In this document: positions 36,718 through 45,179 of the stretch, in pieces
How the letters are laid out: the number at the start of each line of letters is the position of its first letter
Position numbering within the stretch: the first letter of the stretch is position 1
Assembly: GCA_963676655.2 (NCBI GenBank)
Contig: CAXXKX010000004.1
Coordinates: 806,001 to 870,000 of the forward strand
Reading direction: 5' to 3'
From: G963676655 sp963676655
Lineage (GTDB): Bacteria; Verrucomicrobiota; Lentisphaeria; Victivallales; Victivallaceae
Length of the DNA: 64,000 bases
The notes under the pieces: model-generated
The model's input: the letters and a program-made list of their open reading frames with translations, nothing else
What the model was told of the DNA's origin: nothing
Databases searched by the model: none
Made by a program: the position numbers and the translations under genes

Positions 36718-37677
36718 ATGATTTGGGAACCTGCAATATATGAACACAAGGCGGCTTTGATTGGAAAAAGTCCGTTGGAAGTCGCCTGTTCAGCCGAATT
36801 GCTTACTCAAGCGGTCATCAGGGAATATGAAGTTTATGGAGCCGATTACCTGACGGTCGGGATCGATGTTTATAACATCGAGGCGGAAGCCTGCGGAGCA
36901 AAGCTTACTGAAGCCGGGGAAAACGAGTGTCCGGATATCGCGGAGCCTTTGTTTGACCTCTTCGCTCTCCAGAATGAACTTGATTTACCGAAGATCCCGG
37001 AAGCGGGCCGCTTTGCCATGCTGGTCGAAGCCGGACAGCGTATTTGTGATGCGATCGGGAATAGATCAAAGGTAAGAGTCGCGGCATCCGGCCCGATAAC
37101 CATTGCGACTAAACTGGCCGGACTTGACGGTGTTATCATGTCACTGGCGTTGCAGGACGGCCAGGCGGATAAATTACTGGACTTTACCACGGAACTTTGT
37201 TCGGCCTGGTGTCAGGTACTGCGGCAAGCCGGACTTGATGTGGTCTTGTTCGACTCCCTCGCGTCTCCGCCGATGTTCAGTCCGGATATGTTTGCCGACG
37301 TAGTTCTGCCGCGCCATTCCCGCCTGATAAACGAATTAAAACACGCCGGTCAACGCGAACTCCCGTTGATCCTCGGAGGGAATACGTCCCCGGTTGCCGG
37401 TTATCTCAAGCAGACCGGGGCGACTATGCTGGTTTGCGACTACATTGCCGATCCCACTGAATTCGCCGCTAACCTCGGTTCTCAGGGCGACCTGATGATC
37501 AGACGCAATATCAATCCGGCCCGTACCGGCGGGGATATATCCGCATTGGTAAAAGAATATGTCCTGGAACTCGATCATTTCCAAAACGTGATCTGCGGCA
37601 CCGGGATACTCCCATACGATTTCAATCCGAAATCCTACCTTGATTTCCGGGACGCGGTTAATGATGCAGTGCAATAG
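36718..37677 (+). CDS. Uroporphyrinogen decarboxylase-family protein (MtaA/CmuA-like)
   Basis: 319 residues with the UroD TIM-barrel plan: KVRVAASGPITIATKLAGLDG, DVVLFDSLASPPMFSPDMF, a GNTSPVAGYLKQTGATMLVCDY strand-loop, and a C-terminal glycine turn ICGTGILPYDF. It lacks the N-terminal R-x-P-x-W-x-M-R-Q-A-G-R motif of true HemE, so methyltransferase or other roles typical of UroD-like paralogues are more likely. The start is uncertain: ATG 36718 or TTG 36703, neither with a good ribosome site. It lies 17 bases after uxaE and may be co-transcribed with it. Confidence 0.78.
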   Translation: MIWEPAIYEHKAALIGKSPLEVACSAELLTQAVIREYEVYGADYLTVGIDVYNIEAEACGAKLTEAGENECPDIAEPLFDLFALQNELDLPKIPEAGRFAMLVEAGQRICDAIGNRSKVRVAASGPITIATKLAGLDGVIMSLALQDGQADKLLDFTTELCSAWCQVLRQAGLDVVLFDSLASPPMFSPDMFADVVLPRHSRLINELKHAGQRELPLILGGNTSPVAGYLKQTGATMLVCDYIADPTEFAANLGSQGDLMIRRNINPARTGGDISALVKEYVLELDHFQNVICGTGILPYDFNPKSYLDFRDAVNDAVQ

Positions 37678-37697
37678 TTGATTTTTTTGACGAATTG

Positions 37698-38579
37698 TCA
37701 GTCCATTGAAGGGACCAGATCGAGAAAATTGGTGATCAGCGATGTTTCAATTCCGGGACGCCATACTGCAAAGATTTCAATCGGCGGTAGATTTCCATCC
37801 AAGTGACGGAACTCTATTCCCTCCGGTGCATAGACCATACTGGATTCCGGAACGAATCCAGCACCGATGCCAGCTTTTACTAAAGCCAGGGTTGTTCGCT
37901 TGGAACTCAGCTCCTGAACAATATTCGGTTGAAGACCGGCACTCTCAAAACATTCTTCAAAACTTTTTCGTAGATAAGGTTGTTCAGATTGCGGAAAGAT
38001 GATCAATGGGACATCGCTTAGTAATTCCAGACGGATTATGCTTTCGGAGCAAAGTGGATGTTGCGAGGGCAGAGCCAGCACGTAATTTTCCCGCATGACC
38101 AGACGTTTTTCAAAGGCCGTTATATCATAGCCGAATGGCCTCATAAAACCGAGGTGAATACGTTGTTCGGTCAGTTCCCTGAATTGTTCGCTTATTTCCA
38201 ACTGGTTCAACGTCAGCTGGACTTCCGGATATTTACGCATGAATTCCCTGACGGCATCCGGCAGAAACGTATTAATCGCCGGTTCGTTGAAAGCAACTGA
38301 AAGATAGCCGCTTTGTCCGTGCCCAAGCTTCCTCATTATCTGCTTGACTTCATCCGCTTTGTTGACTATTCCACGTGCTTCGGCCAGAAAGATTTTTCCG
38401 GCGGCGCTTAGTTCCACGCGTCGGCTGGTACGGTTGAATAATTTTACTTCAAGTTCGTCCTCCAGTCGCTGAATTTGCTGACTCAACGGTGGTTGCGCCA
38501 TGTGCAGCCGGGTTGCCGCTCGACCGAAATGCAGTTCCTCGGCTACCGCGATAAAGTACTTTAAATGGGTTAGTTCCAT
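37698..38579 (-). CDS. LysR-family transcriptional regulator
   Basis: 293 residues. The N-terminal winged helix is MELTHLKYFIAVAEELHFGRAATRLHMAQPPLSQQIQRLE, with LFNRTSRRVELSAAG after it, and the co-inducer-binding domain spans about 90-290. The RxHL..PPLSQQI type places it near the CatM/BenM/TfdR branch that responds to organic acids. It is divergent from the dehydratase operon at 38716 with a dyad between them, so it is the likely regulator of that operon. The ligand is unknown; a hydroxy-dicarboxylic acid would suit the operon content. Confidence 0.92.
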   Translation of the reverse strand: MELTHLKYFIAVAEELHFGRAATRLHMAQPPLSQQIQRLEDELEVKLFNRTSRRVELSAAGKIFLAEARGIVNKADEVKQIMRKLGHGQSGYLSVAFNEPAINTFLPDAVREFMRKYPEVQLTLNQLEISEQFRELTEQRIHLGFMRPFGYDITAFEKRLVMRENYVLALPSQHPLCSESIIRLELLSDVPLIIFPQSEQPYLRKSFEECFESAGLQPNIVQELSSKRTTLALVKAGIGAGFVPESSMVYAPEGIEFRHLDGNLPPIEIFAVWRPGIETSLITNFLDLVPSMD

Positions 38580-38643
38580 GTCTGAATCCGATTAATATAT
38601 TTTTAATATTATTGATATTTAGATAGTATTAATAAATATAATG

Positions 38644-38660
38644 GATATTATTGAAATATC
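38644..38660 (+). promoter_or_regulatory. LysR-type operator dyad
   Basis: GATATT-N5-AATATC, a perfect 6-bp inverted repeat that includes a T-N11-A pattern, about 65 bases from the regulator start and covering the minus-35 box of the divergent operon. Confidence 0.55.
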
Positions 38661-38679
38661 AATGTGTGGATGTTAAACT
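38651..38679 (+). promoter_or_regulatory. Promoter of the dehydratase-AtuA operon
   Basis: TTGAAA (38651-38656), 17-base spacer, TAAACT (38674-38679), ending 36 bases before the first start codon and overlapped by the LysR dyad. Confidence 0.55.
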
Positions 38680-38715
38680 TATTTAAAGTTAAGTTTTTAT
38701 TTTGAGAGGATAATG

Positions 38716-39615
38716 ATGATTCGCAAAGCGATTATTGAAGAAGCCATGTATCAGGCGATGAAAAAGGGCGCGACCGTAATGCCCCCGGACGTTGAGGAAA
38801 AATTACGTCAGGCGCTGGCCGAAGAACGTGAACCGCTGGCCCGGCAGCATTTGGAGATCAGTCTGGAAAATGCCCGTCTGGCCGATGCCGGTCATGGTTT
38901 GGTGTGCGGCGATACCGGATTCCCTTTGTTCTTTATCCGGGCCGGAGCCGCGACTGTGGTTGAAAGTGGTTTTGGAACATTGTGGGAATGTGCGCGACAG
39001 GCAACCGCACGCTGCACTGAAGAAGCTTTTTTGCGGCCGACCATGGTCGATCCTTTGAGCAGGACAAATCCCGGTAACAATCTTGGTCCTGGCATGCCGA
39101 AAGTAGACCTGGTATTTTCCGGTGACGGCGGCGGTTTGGAAATTATCGCTGCTCCCAAAGGCGGCGGGTCCGAGATTTTCGGGACGTTTTACCGGATGCT
39201 GTTTCCGGCCGACGGCAGCGTGGGCATCAGAAAATTCGTCATTGAATCCATTAAAAACGCCTGTTATGCCGGTAAGATTTGTCCTCCGGCGATTGTCGGC
39301 ATCGGGATTGGTGGAACCGCTGATTTATGCATGAAAATGGCCAAGGAAGCGGCGTTACTGCGTCGGGTTGGAGAGCCTAATCCCGATCCGGAAATAGCCT
39401 CGTTGGAACGTGACCTGCTTCATGCATCGCGGGAACTGGGACTCGGGCCGATGGGGGCGAGGGGAATAAACTGTGTGATAGGCATGCATATTGAAACCGC
39501 GCTTACCCATACCGCGGCCTTGCCGGTGGCGGTAAACGCCCAATGTCTGGTCGGAAGACGCTGGAAGGCGTTGATCGACGTCAACAATAATTATCATCTG
39601 TCAGGAGAGATTTGA
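38716..39615 (+). CDS. Class I fumarase / tartrate dehydratase-type hydro-lyase, alpha subunit
   Basis: 299 residues. An iron-sulfur hydro-lyase chain matching the fumarate hydratase N-terminal domain (Fumerase family): LVCGDTGFPLFFI near 65, RPTMVDPLSRTNPGNNLGPGMPKVD near 110, PKGGGSEIFGTFYRM near 150, VGIGIGGTADLCMKMAKEAALL near 195, and GPMGARGINCVIGMHIE. Cluster Cys are probably in VCGDTG, NACYAGKICPPAI and INCVIG. The two-gene arrangement is that of TtdA/TtdB or split fumarases. The substrate cannot be read from sequence. AGAGGA precedes ATG 38716; ATG 38713 is too close to it. Confidence 0.88.
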   Translation: MIRKAIIEEAMYQAMKKGATVMPPDVEEKLRQALAEEREPLARQHLEISLENARLADAGHGLVCGDTGFPLFFIRAGAATVVESGFGTLWECARQATARCTEEAFLRPTMVDPLSRTNPGNNLGPGMPKVDLVFSGDGGGLEIIAAPKGGGSEIFGTFYRMLFPADGSVGIRKFVIESIKNACYAGKICPPAIVGIGIGGTADLCMKMAKEAALLRRVGEPNPDPEIASLERDLLHASRELGLGPMGARGINCVIGMHIETALTHTAALPVAVNAQCLVGRRWKALIDVNNNYHLSGEI

Positions 39616-39622
39616 GATTGAT

Positions 39623-40270
39623 ATGAATACTATAAAAAATTTGCAGCTGCCACTAAGTGAAGCGACTGCCCGGAGTTTGAAACTAGGTGAGATGGTGACT
39701 GTCAGCGGTCAGGTTTTTACCGGACGCAGCCGTTTTCATATTCGTGCGATTAAAGACGATATCCTGCCGCCGCTGGATTTTGCACGGATCAACGCCTTTT
39801 TTCACGTCGGCCCGGTGATGCGCCAGCAGGGTGACGGTTGGGAACTGGTCAGTATCGAGCCGACCTCAAGTATTCGGTTTGAACGTTACGGCGCGGATGT
39901 TGTACATAAACTGTGGCTGCGGACCTTGATTGGCAAGACCACGATGGGGCCGGCTACCGCCCGGGCTTTGCAGGAGGTCGGCGGGGTTTATCTGACAAAA
40001 ATCGGCATCTGCGGTAATCAACTGGGTGCCCAGGTCAAAAAGGTGGAAGCGGTGTATTTCCTCGATGAATTGGGTAAAACGGAAGCTACCTGGGTATTCA
40101 CGGTTGAGCGTTTCGGTCCGTTTTTTGTCGGAATTGATGCTTGCGGCAACAACTATTTTGAAGAGCTGAGCCGGGATATTGAACTTTGCATGCCTGAAGT
40201 CAACGCGGAGCTGGGGATTCCCGCTGATTATCAATATACCAATGTCAATTCAACCGAGGCAGGTGAATGA
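39623..40270 (+). CDS. Class I fumarase / tartrate dehydratase-type hydro-lyase, beta subunit
   Basis: 215 residues, matching the fumarate hydratase C-terminal domain: LKLGEMVTVSGQVFTGRS near 20, a HVGPVMRQQGDGWELVSIEPTSSIRFE block, GKTTMGPATARALQEVGGVYLTKIG near 115, and a C-terminal E-F-x-P-x-x-V-G-like turn (ERFGPFFVGIDACGNNYFE). It forms the second half of the active site with the upstream alpha chain. It starts 8 bases after the alpha stop. In classical TtdB and FumA the last motif includes Asp/Asn contacts to the substrate; here it reads VGIDACGNN. Confidence 0.86.
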   Translation: MNTIKNLQLPLSEATARSLKLGEMVTVSGQVFTGRSRFHIRAIKDDILPPLDFARINAFFHVGPVMRQQGDGWELVSIEPTSSIRFERYGADVVHKLWLRTLIGKTTMGPATARALQEVGGVYLTKIGICGNQLGAQVKKVEAVYFLDELGKTEATWVFTVERFGPFFVGIDACGNNYFEELSRDIELCMPEVNAELGIPADYQYTNVNSTEAGE

Positions 40271-40271
40271 T

Positions 40272-41645
40272 ATGCCGGAAAAAATAAAATTTTTGTCATT
40301 GTGCGGTATGTTGGGTTACGGTTATCCGGTTTCCGGCCTGAAACGGGCGCTGGAAGAGGATGTCGACTTCATCGGTGTCGACGCCGGTTCGACCGATCCC
40401 GGCCCTTATTATCTTGGAAGCGGCAAATGTTTTGTTTCAGCGCTACAGATTCGTCGAGATCTGGAACCTGCTCTGATAGCTGCGCGTGATAAAAAAATTC
40501 CGTTGATCATCGGCAGTGCCGGCGGCTCCGGGGCGCGTCCGCATGTCGATTTCCTTTGTGATATTCTGCTTGAACTGGCGACTCGTAATCAACTGGAATT
40601 CAAACTGGCGGTGATCTATGCCGATTTAGAAAAAGAATTTATTTTACGGAATTTTCAAGCCGGGAAAATTGGCCCCTGCGGACCGGTGCCGGAATTGACC
40701 GCGGAGAAGATTGAGAACTGCTGTAATCCGGTTGGACAGATGGGAACCGCGCCATTGATTGCCGCACTGGAAGCCGGGGCGGAGGTGATTTTAGCCGGTC
40801 GCTGCTGCGATACCGCCATTTTTGCCGCGATGCCGATCATGCGGGGGTTTGATCCCGGTCTGGCGCTGCATTGCGCCAAGATTGCTGAATGCGGCGCGCT
40901 GTGTGCCCGTCCTGTCGGTGCTAATGACTCGCTGCTGGCGGAAATCGGCCCCGATTATTTTCTGGTGGAACCGGTCAACCAGACTAAAAAATGTACTCCC
41001 GACTCGACTGCCGGTCATTCGCTCTATGAACAGCCGAACCCGAATTGTTTTTATGAACCGGAAGGCAAGATCGATATGAATGAAGCAGTCTTTACTCAAT
41101 CAGGAGAACGTGCTGTCAAAGTCAACGGAACCCGGTTAGTTCCGGCGCCTGTAGAGACTCTGAAGCTCGAGGGCGCTGAATTAAAAGGTTATCGGGCGGT
41201 AACAATTGCCGGAATCTGTGATCCGACGGCTATTCGTGCCATTGACGCTATCGAAGGCCAAGTTCGGGAGGCCGTTGCCGCCAACGTGGCTGGGATGATA
41301 GAACCGGAGTCATATTCTTTATTTTTCCGACGTTACGGTCTGGACGGAACGTTGGGGCGCGAACTCGCATCCCGCCGCATCATTCCTGATGATCTGGGAT
41401 TGCTGATTGAAGTTATCGCGCCTACTCAGGAACTGGCTGATAGTATTCTCGGATTGGCCCGCTCTACGGCTTTGCATCAGTCTTTCGAGGGACGAAAGGC
41501 TACCGCCGGTAATCTGGCGTTTCCGTTTTCGCCGTCCGACCTCCAGGGCGGAGCGGTTTATGAATTTTCTCTTTATCATCTGTTGCAGATTGAAGATCAT
41601 TGTAATATATTTCCGATTAAATATATGGAAATCAGGAGCAAGTGA
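40272..41645 (+). CDS. AtuA-family protein (DUF1446)
   Basis: 457 residues of the AtuA/DUF1446 family, named after an acyclic-terpene utilisation gene but mostly of unknown reaction. Visible landmarks are FIGVDAGSTDPGPYYLGSGK near 33, PLIIGSAGGSGARPHVDFL near 77, a VILAGRCCDTAIFAAMPIMRG block, CGALCARP, and RRYGLDGTLG near 360. AGGTGA precedes ATG 40272, two bases after the beta-subunit stop. Partnership with a DUF4387 gene (42931) is the usual context for this family. It is cytoplasmic. Confidence 0.85.
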   Translation: MPEKIKFLSLCGMLGYGYPVSGLKRALEEDVDFIGVDAGSTDPGPYYLGSGKCFVSALQIRRDLEPALIAARDKKIPLIIGSAGGSGARPHVDFLCDILLELATRNQLEFKLAVIYADLEKEFILRNFQAGKIGPCGPVPELTAEKIENCCNPVGQMGTAPLIAALEAGAEVILAGRCCDTAIFAAMPIMRGFDPGLALHCAKIAECGALCARPVGANDSLLAEIGPDYFLVEPVNQTKKCTPDSTAGHSLYEQPNPNCFYEPEGKIDMNEAVFTQSGERAVKVNGTRLVPAPVETLKLEGAELKGYRAVTIAGICDPTAIRAIDAIEGQVREAVAANVAGMIEPESYSLFFRRYGLDGTLGRELASRRIIPDDLGLLIEVIAPTQELADSILGLARSTALHQSFEGRKATAGNLAFPFSPSDLQGGAVYEFSLYHLLQIEDHCNIFPIKYMEIRSK

Positions 41646-41647
41646 AT

Positions 41648-42934
41648 ATGAGCTTTCAAGCAGGATTCGCGGAAATAGACATCAGCCCGACTGTTTTTCC
41701 GGTTCGAACTTATTTTTCCAGCGCTGATACCGTGATGGATCCGCTGTTTGCCCATGCCGCGGCGTTCTCCAATGGCGGGACAACTCTGGTGTTCCTGTCG
41801 CTGGATGTGGTTATTGTTGAGGCCGAATATGCTATCGAGATAAAACGGCGTATATCTGAACAGTGTGAAATCCCATCCGACAACATAATGGTCTGTGCAA
41901 CTCATAATCATGCCTGTCCGGCGGTGGTTGATCGTCCCGGTTCAGAAAAGGATGATATTTATCTGGACTTTATGATTACACAGGCTCTAAATGCTGCTTT
42001 AGCGGCTGTGGATAAGATGGAAAAGTGCGCACTTGGAATCGGTGCCGGTTTTGAAGAGGGGATTTCATTTAATCGTCGCTACGTTAAAAAAGACGGGACT
42101 GTTGTTTCCCAGCCTAAAATTACGTTGGAAACAGATGATATTCTTTGTCACGAAGGAGTGGTAGATCCGGAAGTGGGAGTTGTCTGCGTTAGAAATATTG
42201 CCGGAAATATAGTCGGAGTTCTGGTTAATTTTGCTTGTCACGCGGTACATCACATGGGGAGTTTGTCCGCCGGTTATCCCGGAGTTTTGAGCTGTGAACT
42301 GAAAAAAAGCTACGGCCCGGATTGTGTATGCGTCTTCCTGAACGGGGCCTGCGGTAATGTTATTCATCGGAATTTTTCCGATCCTGAACAGATGGATACC
42401 AAGGAAATAACCGGTAAAGTACTGGCTGACGATGTAAAATCTTTGATCGACAGATTGGAATTCAGTGATCAGGCGGACCTGGCGGCCGCGGAAACTGTCA
42501 TAAAGATAAAATATCGTGATATACATGGTTTGGAAGAGAATATTGACAGTCTTGAAAACTTCAATGTATTTTCATCGCTGATTGCCAAAGGCTGGTATAA
42601 ATATTCTCTGGAAAAACTGCGGCTAATGCATGCCGTTAGCGACCATGAGGAGGCGATTATCCAGGTATTCAGGATCGGTGATGTATTTTTCGCGACAGCT
42701 CCATGCGAATATTTCTCGGAGAACGCGCTAAAAATCAAGGCGGATAATCCAAATGCCAGGATTTTTGTCGTTTCACTGGCCAACGGCTGGTTGGGCTATG
42801 TCCCGCATCCGGCGGCTTTCAAACGCCGGGGCGGACATGAGAGCACCTGGGCCATCTGGAGCAAGATGGAGGAGAGTGCCGGGGACCTGATTGCCGATCA
42901 AATATCAACTCTGGTTAAGGAAATAAGTACATGA
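41648..42934 (+). CDS. Neutral ceramidase-like hydrolase domain protein
   Basis: 428 residues matching the N-terminal domain of neutral/alkaline ceramidases: AGFAEIDISP at the start, VFLSLDVVIVE, VCATHNHACPAV near 80 (Zn-binding His), VNFACHAVHHMG near 195, SAGYPGVLS and GACGNVIHRNF near 230 (catalytic Ser and oxyanion region in true ceramidases). No signal peptide is present, unlike secreted ceramidases, so it probably acts on a soluble intracellular amide or ester. ATG 41648 lies 9 bases after AGGAG; GTG 41642 is too near. It lies inside the dehydratase-AtuA operon. Confidence 0.82.
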   Translation: MSFQAGFAEIDISPTVFPVRTYFSSADTVMDPLFAHAAAFSNGGTTLVFLSLDVVIVEAEYAIEIKRRISEQCEIPSDNIMVCATHNHACPAVVDRPGSEKDDIYLDFMITQALNAALAAVDKMEKCALGIGAGFEEGISFNRRYVKKDGTVVSQPKITLETDDILCHEGVVDPEVGVVCVRNIAGNIVGVLVNFACHAVHHMGSLSAGYPGVLSCELKKSYGPDCVCVFLNGACGNVIHRNFSDPEQMDTKEITGKVLADDVKSLIDRLEFSDQADLAAAETVIKIKYRDIHGLEENIDSLENFNVFSSLIAKGWYKYSLEKLRLMHAVSDHEEAIIQVFRIGDVFFATAPCEYFSENALKIKADNPNARIFVVSLANGWLGYVPHPAAFKRRGGHESTWAIWSKMEESAGDLIADQISTLVKEIST

Positions 42935-43233
42935 GATTATATGATATAGCGCAGGTTATCAGAAGTAAAAATGCCGGTCCTTTCACATTGACGCTGGACC
43001 TTATTTTCAACCATAATGAGGATTTCCAGCGAGTATTGCAGTCGCCTGAGTTTTCCGTGGAGAATATTGCATCTTTATATCGTACGGATGCCGGCCAAGT
43101 CAGAATTTATCCGTTTGCACCTGTGCGAGCCATAAAAATCTCGATGCCCAGAGCAATCAGTTCCGGTGCCCCAGGCGATCCGGATGTCTACGGCAGTCAA
43201 CAGCATTTCCCGCTAGGCAATTTAATTATATAG
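42931..43233 (+). CDS. DUF4387-family protein
   Basis: 100 residues. Opens LYDIAQVIRSKNAGPFTLTLDLIF and ends RAISSGAPGDPDVYGSQQHFPLGNL, both characteristic of DUF4387, a small family usually encoded next to or fused to AtuA/DUF1446. The function is unknown; a subunit or stabiliser of the AtuA protein is inferred from this association. The start codon overlaps the preceding stop by 4 bases (ATGA), so translation is coupled. Confidence 0.88.
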   Translation: MRLYDIAQVIRSKNAGPFTLTLDLIFNHNEDFQRVLQSPEFSVENIASLYRTDAGQVRIYPFAPVRAIKISMPRAISSGAPGDPDVYGSQQHFPLGNLII

Positions 43234-43245
43234 AAGGTAAAAAAC

Positions 43246-44202
43246 ATGAACCAGATCAAACAGCAACTAGAAGAACTGGCGAAGATCGACGCTCCGTTAA
43301 CCAGAAACGCCGATTTCGGAGACTTTTGGCAAACCGCGGTGGAAAAAACAAATCAACATGATATCAAGTTGGAGGCCCATCCAAGTGATTATCCGCTGGA
43401 TAATGTGAATATATTCGACACGGTATTCCACGGTCTTGACGATACTCCGGTACGCAGTTGGGTAATGCTGCCTGAAATGAAAGCAAAAAGGAAGTGTCCG
43501 GTGGTCGTACACTTTCATAGCGGCGGCGGTCACCGTGGTTATCCGGTTGATTTTTTACATTGGATCATGAACGGATACGCAGTTGTTTCGATGGATTTCC
43601 GGCAGCAGGGCGGACTTACCGGTTCCAATACGCCGCTGATTCGCTGCGGCGCAAATTCTTTTTCGGTGATGAATATTCTTGACTATCGGTCGTATTACTT
43701 ATATCATGCCTGGACCGATGCATTAATCAGTTTAAGGGTGGCTGAACAGTTTGAAGAGATGGATGAGAACAATATTGTGGTTACCGGCAGCAGCCAGGGC
43801 GGCGGTACTTCTCTTGCCATGGCGGCTTTGAGGCCGGATATTGTGAAGGTTTGTCTGGCGGCGGTGCCGAGTTATTGCTGGTGGGAACGACGAATTTTTA
43901 TCCGCAGCGCCTGTGCCGCGGACATCTCGCGATTTATTGAGCTTAATCCGGAGTTTGAAGAGACTGTTTTCAATACCATGAGTTATTACGATGTCATAAA
44001 CTTTGTCGATAGCATCCAATGCCCTGTGATTATGTCTTGCGGCATGAAAGATGAACAAACACCTCCGGACTGTGTTTATGCGGCTTACAATAAGATCAAA
44101 TCGGAAAAATTTATTCATAACTATTCCGCTGGTAGACACACTATAGAACCTTCAACTAGAGAACACTGGCTGCGTTTCCTGAAAGAACGTAAACTCAAGT
44201 AA
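43246..44202 (+). CDS. Acetyl-xylan esterase / cephalosporin-C deacetylase-like alpha/beta hydrolase
   Basis: 318 residues of the AXE1 family. The N-terminal DFWQTAVEKT is typical. The nucleophile Ser is in VTGSSQGGGTSLAMAAL near 185, an Asp is probably in SCGMKDEQTPPDCVYAAYN, and His is in SAGRHTIEP near the C-terminus. The oxyanion region FHSGGGHRG lies near 93. There is no signal peptide, so it deacetylates an imported oligosaccharide or another small ester. AGAAGG lies 8 bases before ATG 43246. It is the last gene of the LysR-controlled operon; two dispersed repeat copies follow. Confidence 0.85.
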   Translation: MNQIKQQLEELAKIDAPLTRNADFGDFWQTAVEKTNQHDIKLEAHPSDYPLDNVNIFDTVFHGLDDTPVRSWVMLPEMKAKRKCPVVVHFHSGGGHRGYPVDFLHWIMNGYAVVSMDFRQQGGLTGSNTPLIRCGANSFSVMNILDYRSYYLYHAWTDALISLRVAEQFEEMDENNIVVTGSSQGGGTSLAMAALRPDIVKVCLAAVPSYCWWERRIFIRSACAADISRFIELNPEFEETVFNTMSYYDVINFVDSIQCPVIMSCGMKDEQTPPDCVYAAYNKIKSEKFIHNYSAGRHTIEPSTREHWLRFLKERKLK

Positions 44203-44232
44203 ATAATTTAACACCCAATCTTCATCGTGCTC

Positions 44233-44270
44233 ATAAACTGACAGTTTGACTATTCCTAATAAACTGATAA
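44233..44270 (+). repeat. Dispersed intergenic repeat, copy 5
   Basis: ATAAACTGACAGTTTGACTA. Its centre AAACTG-A-CAGTTT is a dyad, and a second AAACTG follows 11 bases on. Confidence 0.55.
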
Positions 44271-44320
44271 TAAACTGACGGTTTGACTGTTGTTATTTTG
44301 TAAAGGACTATATTCTAATG
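44271..44320 (+). repeat. Dispersed intergenic repeat, copy 6
   Basis: TAAACTGACGGTTTGACTG then TTATTTTGTAAAGG and CTAATG. In direct tandem with copy 5, and colinear with the full-length copy at 17591. Confidence 0.6.
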
Positions 44321-44338
44321 CTTTAGGCGTGGCGTTGA

Positions 44339-44950
44339 TCAGGCGTTGATGAGGATTCTGATGGCGGTGTGAGCCTGCATTGCCGCGGCGGCGGTGACTC
44401 TTGATGACAAAGTTCCGGATTCCTCAGAGTCGGTGGTGCCGTCGCCGATAATATACCAGGTCAAAGTGCGCTGTCTTACCTTCATCGATTCGATTGGGCT
44501 GTATCCGGACAGGCCGGATACGGTGACCAGAGGGATTTCGCTTCGCTGCGTTAAGACAAACTCGGTTAACTGCGCTTTGCAAACCGGGTTGTCGAAACAT
44601 TCACAAATCACGTCAAAATTATTCGCAATTAAAAACGGCATATTGTCCGGGGTCAGTTTGTCTCGGTGCAGCCCCAGTTGTATTGTCGGAACGGCGCGCC
44701 GCAGATTGTCTGCCAGAGCTTTGACTTTTGGCATGCCGACTTGGTCGGTAAAGAAAAACTGTCGATTGAGGTTGCTGGTTGCAACATTGTCAAAGTCGGC
44801 GATTGCCAAAGTGCCGACTCCGGCCCGGGCCAGCATCAACGCAACGTTGGAACCGAGGCCGCCGGCACCAGCTATGAAGACCCGTTTATTCCTGAGCGTA
44901 TCGGTTATCCCCTCAGGATTTGCACTGAATATTTCCTCATTGAAATCCAT
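44339..44950 (-). CDS. thiF: ThiS adenylyltransferase
   Basis: 203 residues of the short ThiF type. Adenylates the ThiS C-terminus for sulfur transfer in thiazole synthesis. The nucleotide loop is VFIAGAGGLGSNVALMLARAG near residue 25, followed by DFDNVATSNLNRQFFF and the CECFDNPVCKAQLTEF region; the Arg and Asp that contact ATP are in these motifs. ATG 44950 lies one base after the thiS stop, with GGTGG upstream. It is the last gene of a rng-thiS-thiF run. No thiG, thiH or TPP riboswitch is in the window. Confidence 0.88.
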   Translation of the reverse strand: MDFNEEIFSANPEGITDTLRNKRVFIAGAGGLGSNVALMLARAGVGTLAIADFDNVATSNLNRQFFFTDQVGMPKVKALADNLRRAVPTIQLGLHRDKLTPDNMPFLIANNFDVICECFDNPVCKAQLTEFVLTQRSEIPLVTVSGLSGYSPIESMKVRQRTLTWYIIGDGTTDSEESGTLSSRVTAAAAMQAHTAIRILINA

Positions 44951-44951
44951 T

Positions 44952-45179
44952 TTAACCACCGCCCACAAAGGTCATGAGATCGATGGTATCACCACTTTTC
45001 AGGATGCATGATTCCAGGTTTTCACGTTTGATGACGTCGCCGTTTACCGCAGCAACGGTTTTTTCGACCGCGATGTCGTTTTCCCGCATAAATGCAGCCA
45101 GGTTGCTGTTTGTGGAGACAGAGTAATCTTTTCCGTTAACAGTTATTTTGTTTTCTACTTTCAAATTCCAACTTTCCAC
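44952..45179 (-). CDS. thiS: Sulfur carrier protein ThiS
   Basis: Up to 75 residues with a ubiquitin-like fold: ENKITVNGKDYSV start strand, LAAFMREN helix, KTVAAVNGDVIKREN, SGDTIDLMTFVGGG. The terminal Gly-Gly is the site adenylated by ThiF. No ATG start exists. GTG 45179 follows directly on the rng stop (TAAGTG), while TTG 45164 would give the more usual N-terminus MKVENKITVNG with GGAAAG upstream; I cannot decide between them. Translational coupling to rng is likely. Confidence 0.87.
   Translation of the reverse strand: MESWNLKVENKITVNGKDYSVSTNSNLAAFMRENDIAVEKTVAAVNGDVIKRENLESCILKSGDTIDLMTFVGGG

Noticed and set aside
37677..37700. T run plus TGAC-N5-GTCA hairpin between the UroD-like gene and lysR
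   Set aside because: The T run precedes the stem instead of following it, for either direction, so it is not a proper terminator.
44394..45011. 205-codon rightward frame opposite thiF/thiS
   Set aside because: The opposite strand encodes the clear E1-like motif and the ThiS Gly-Gly end.
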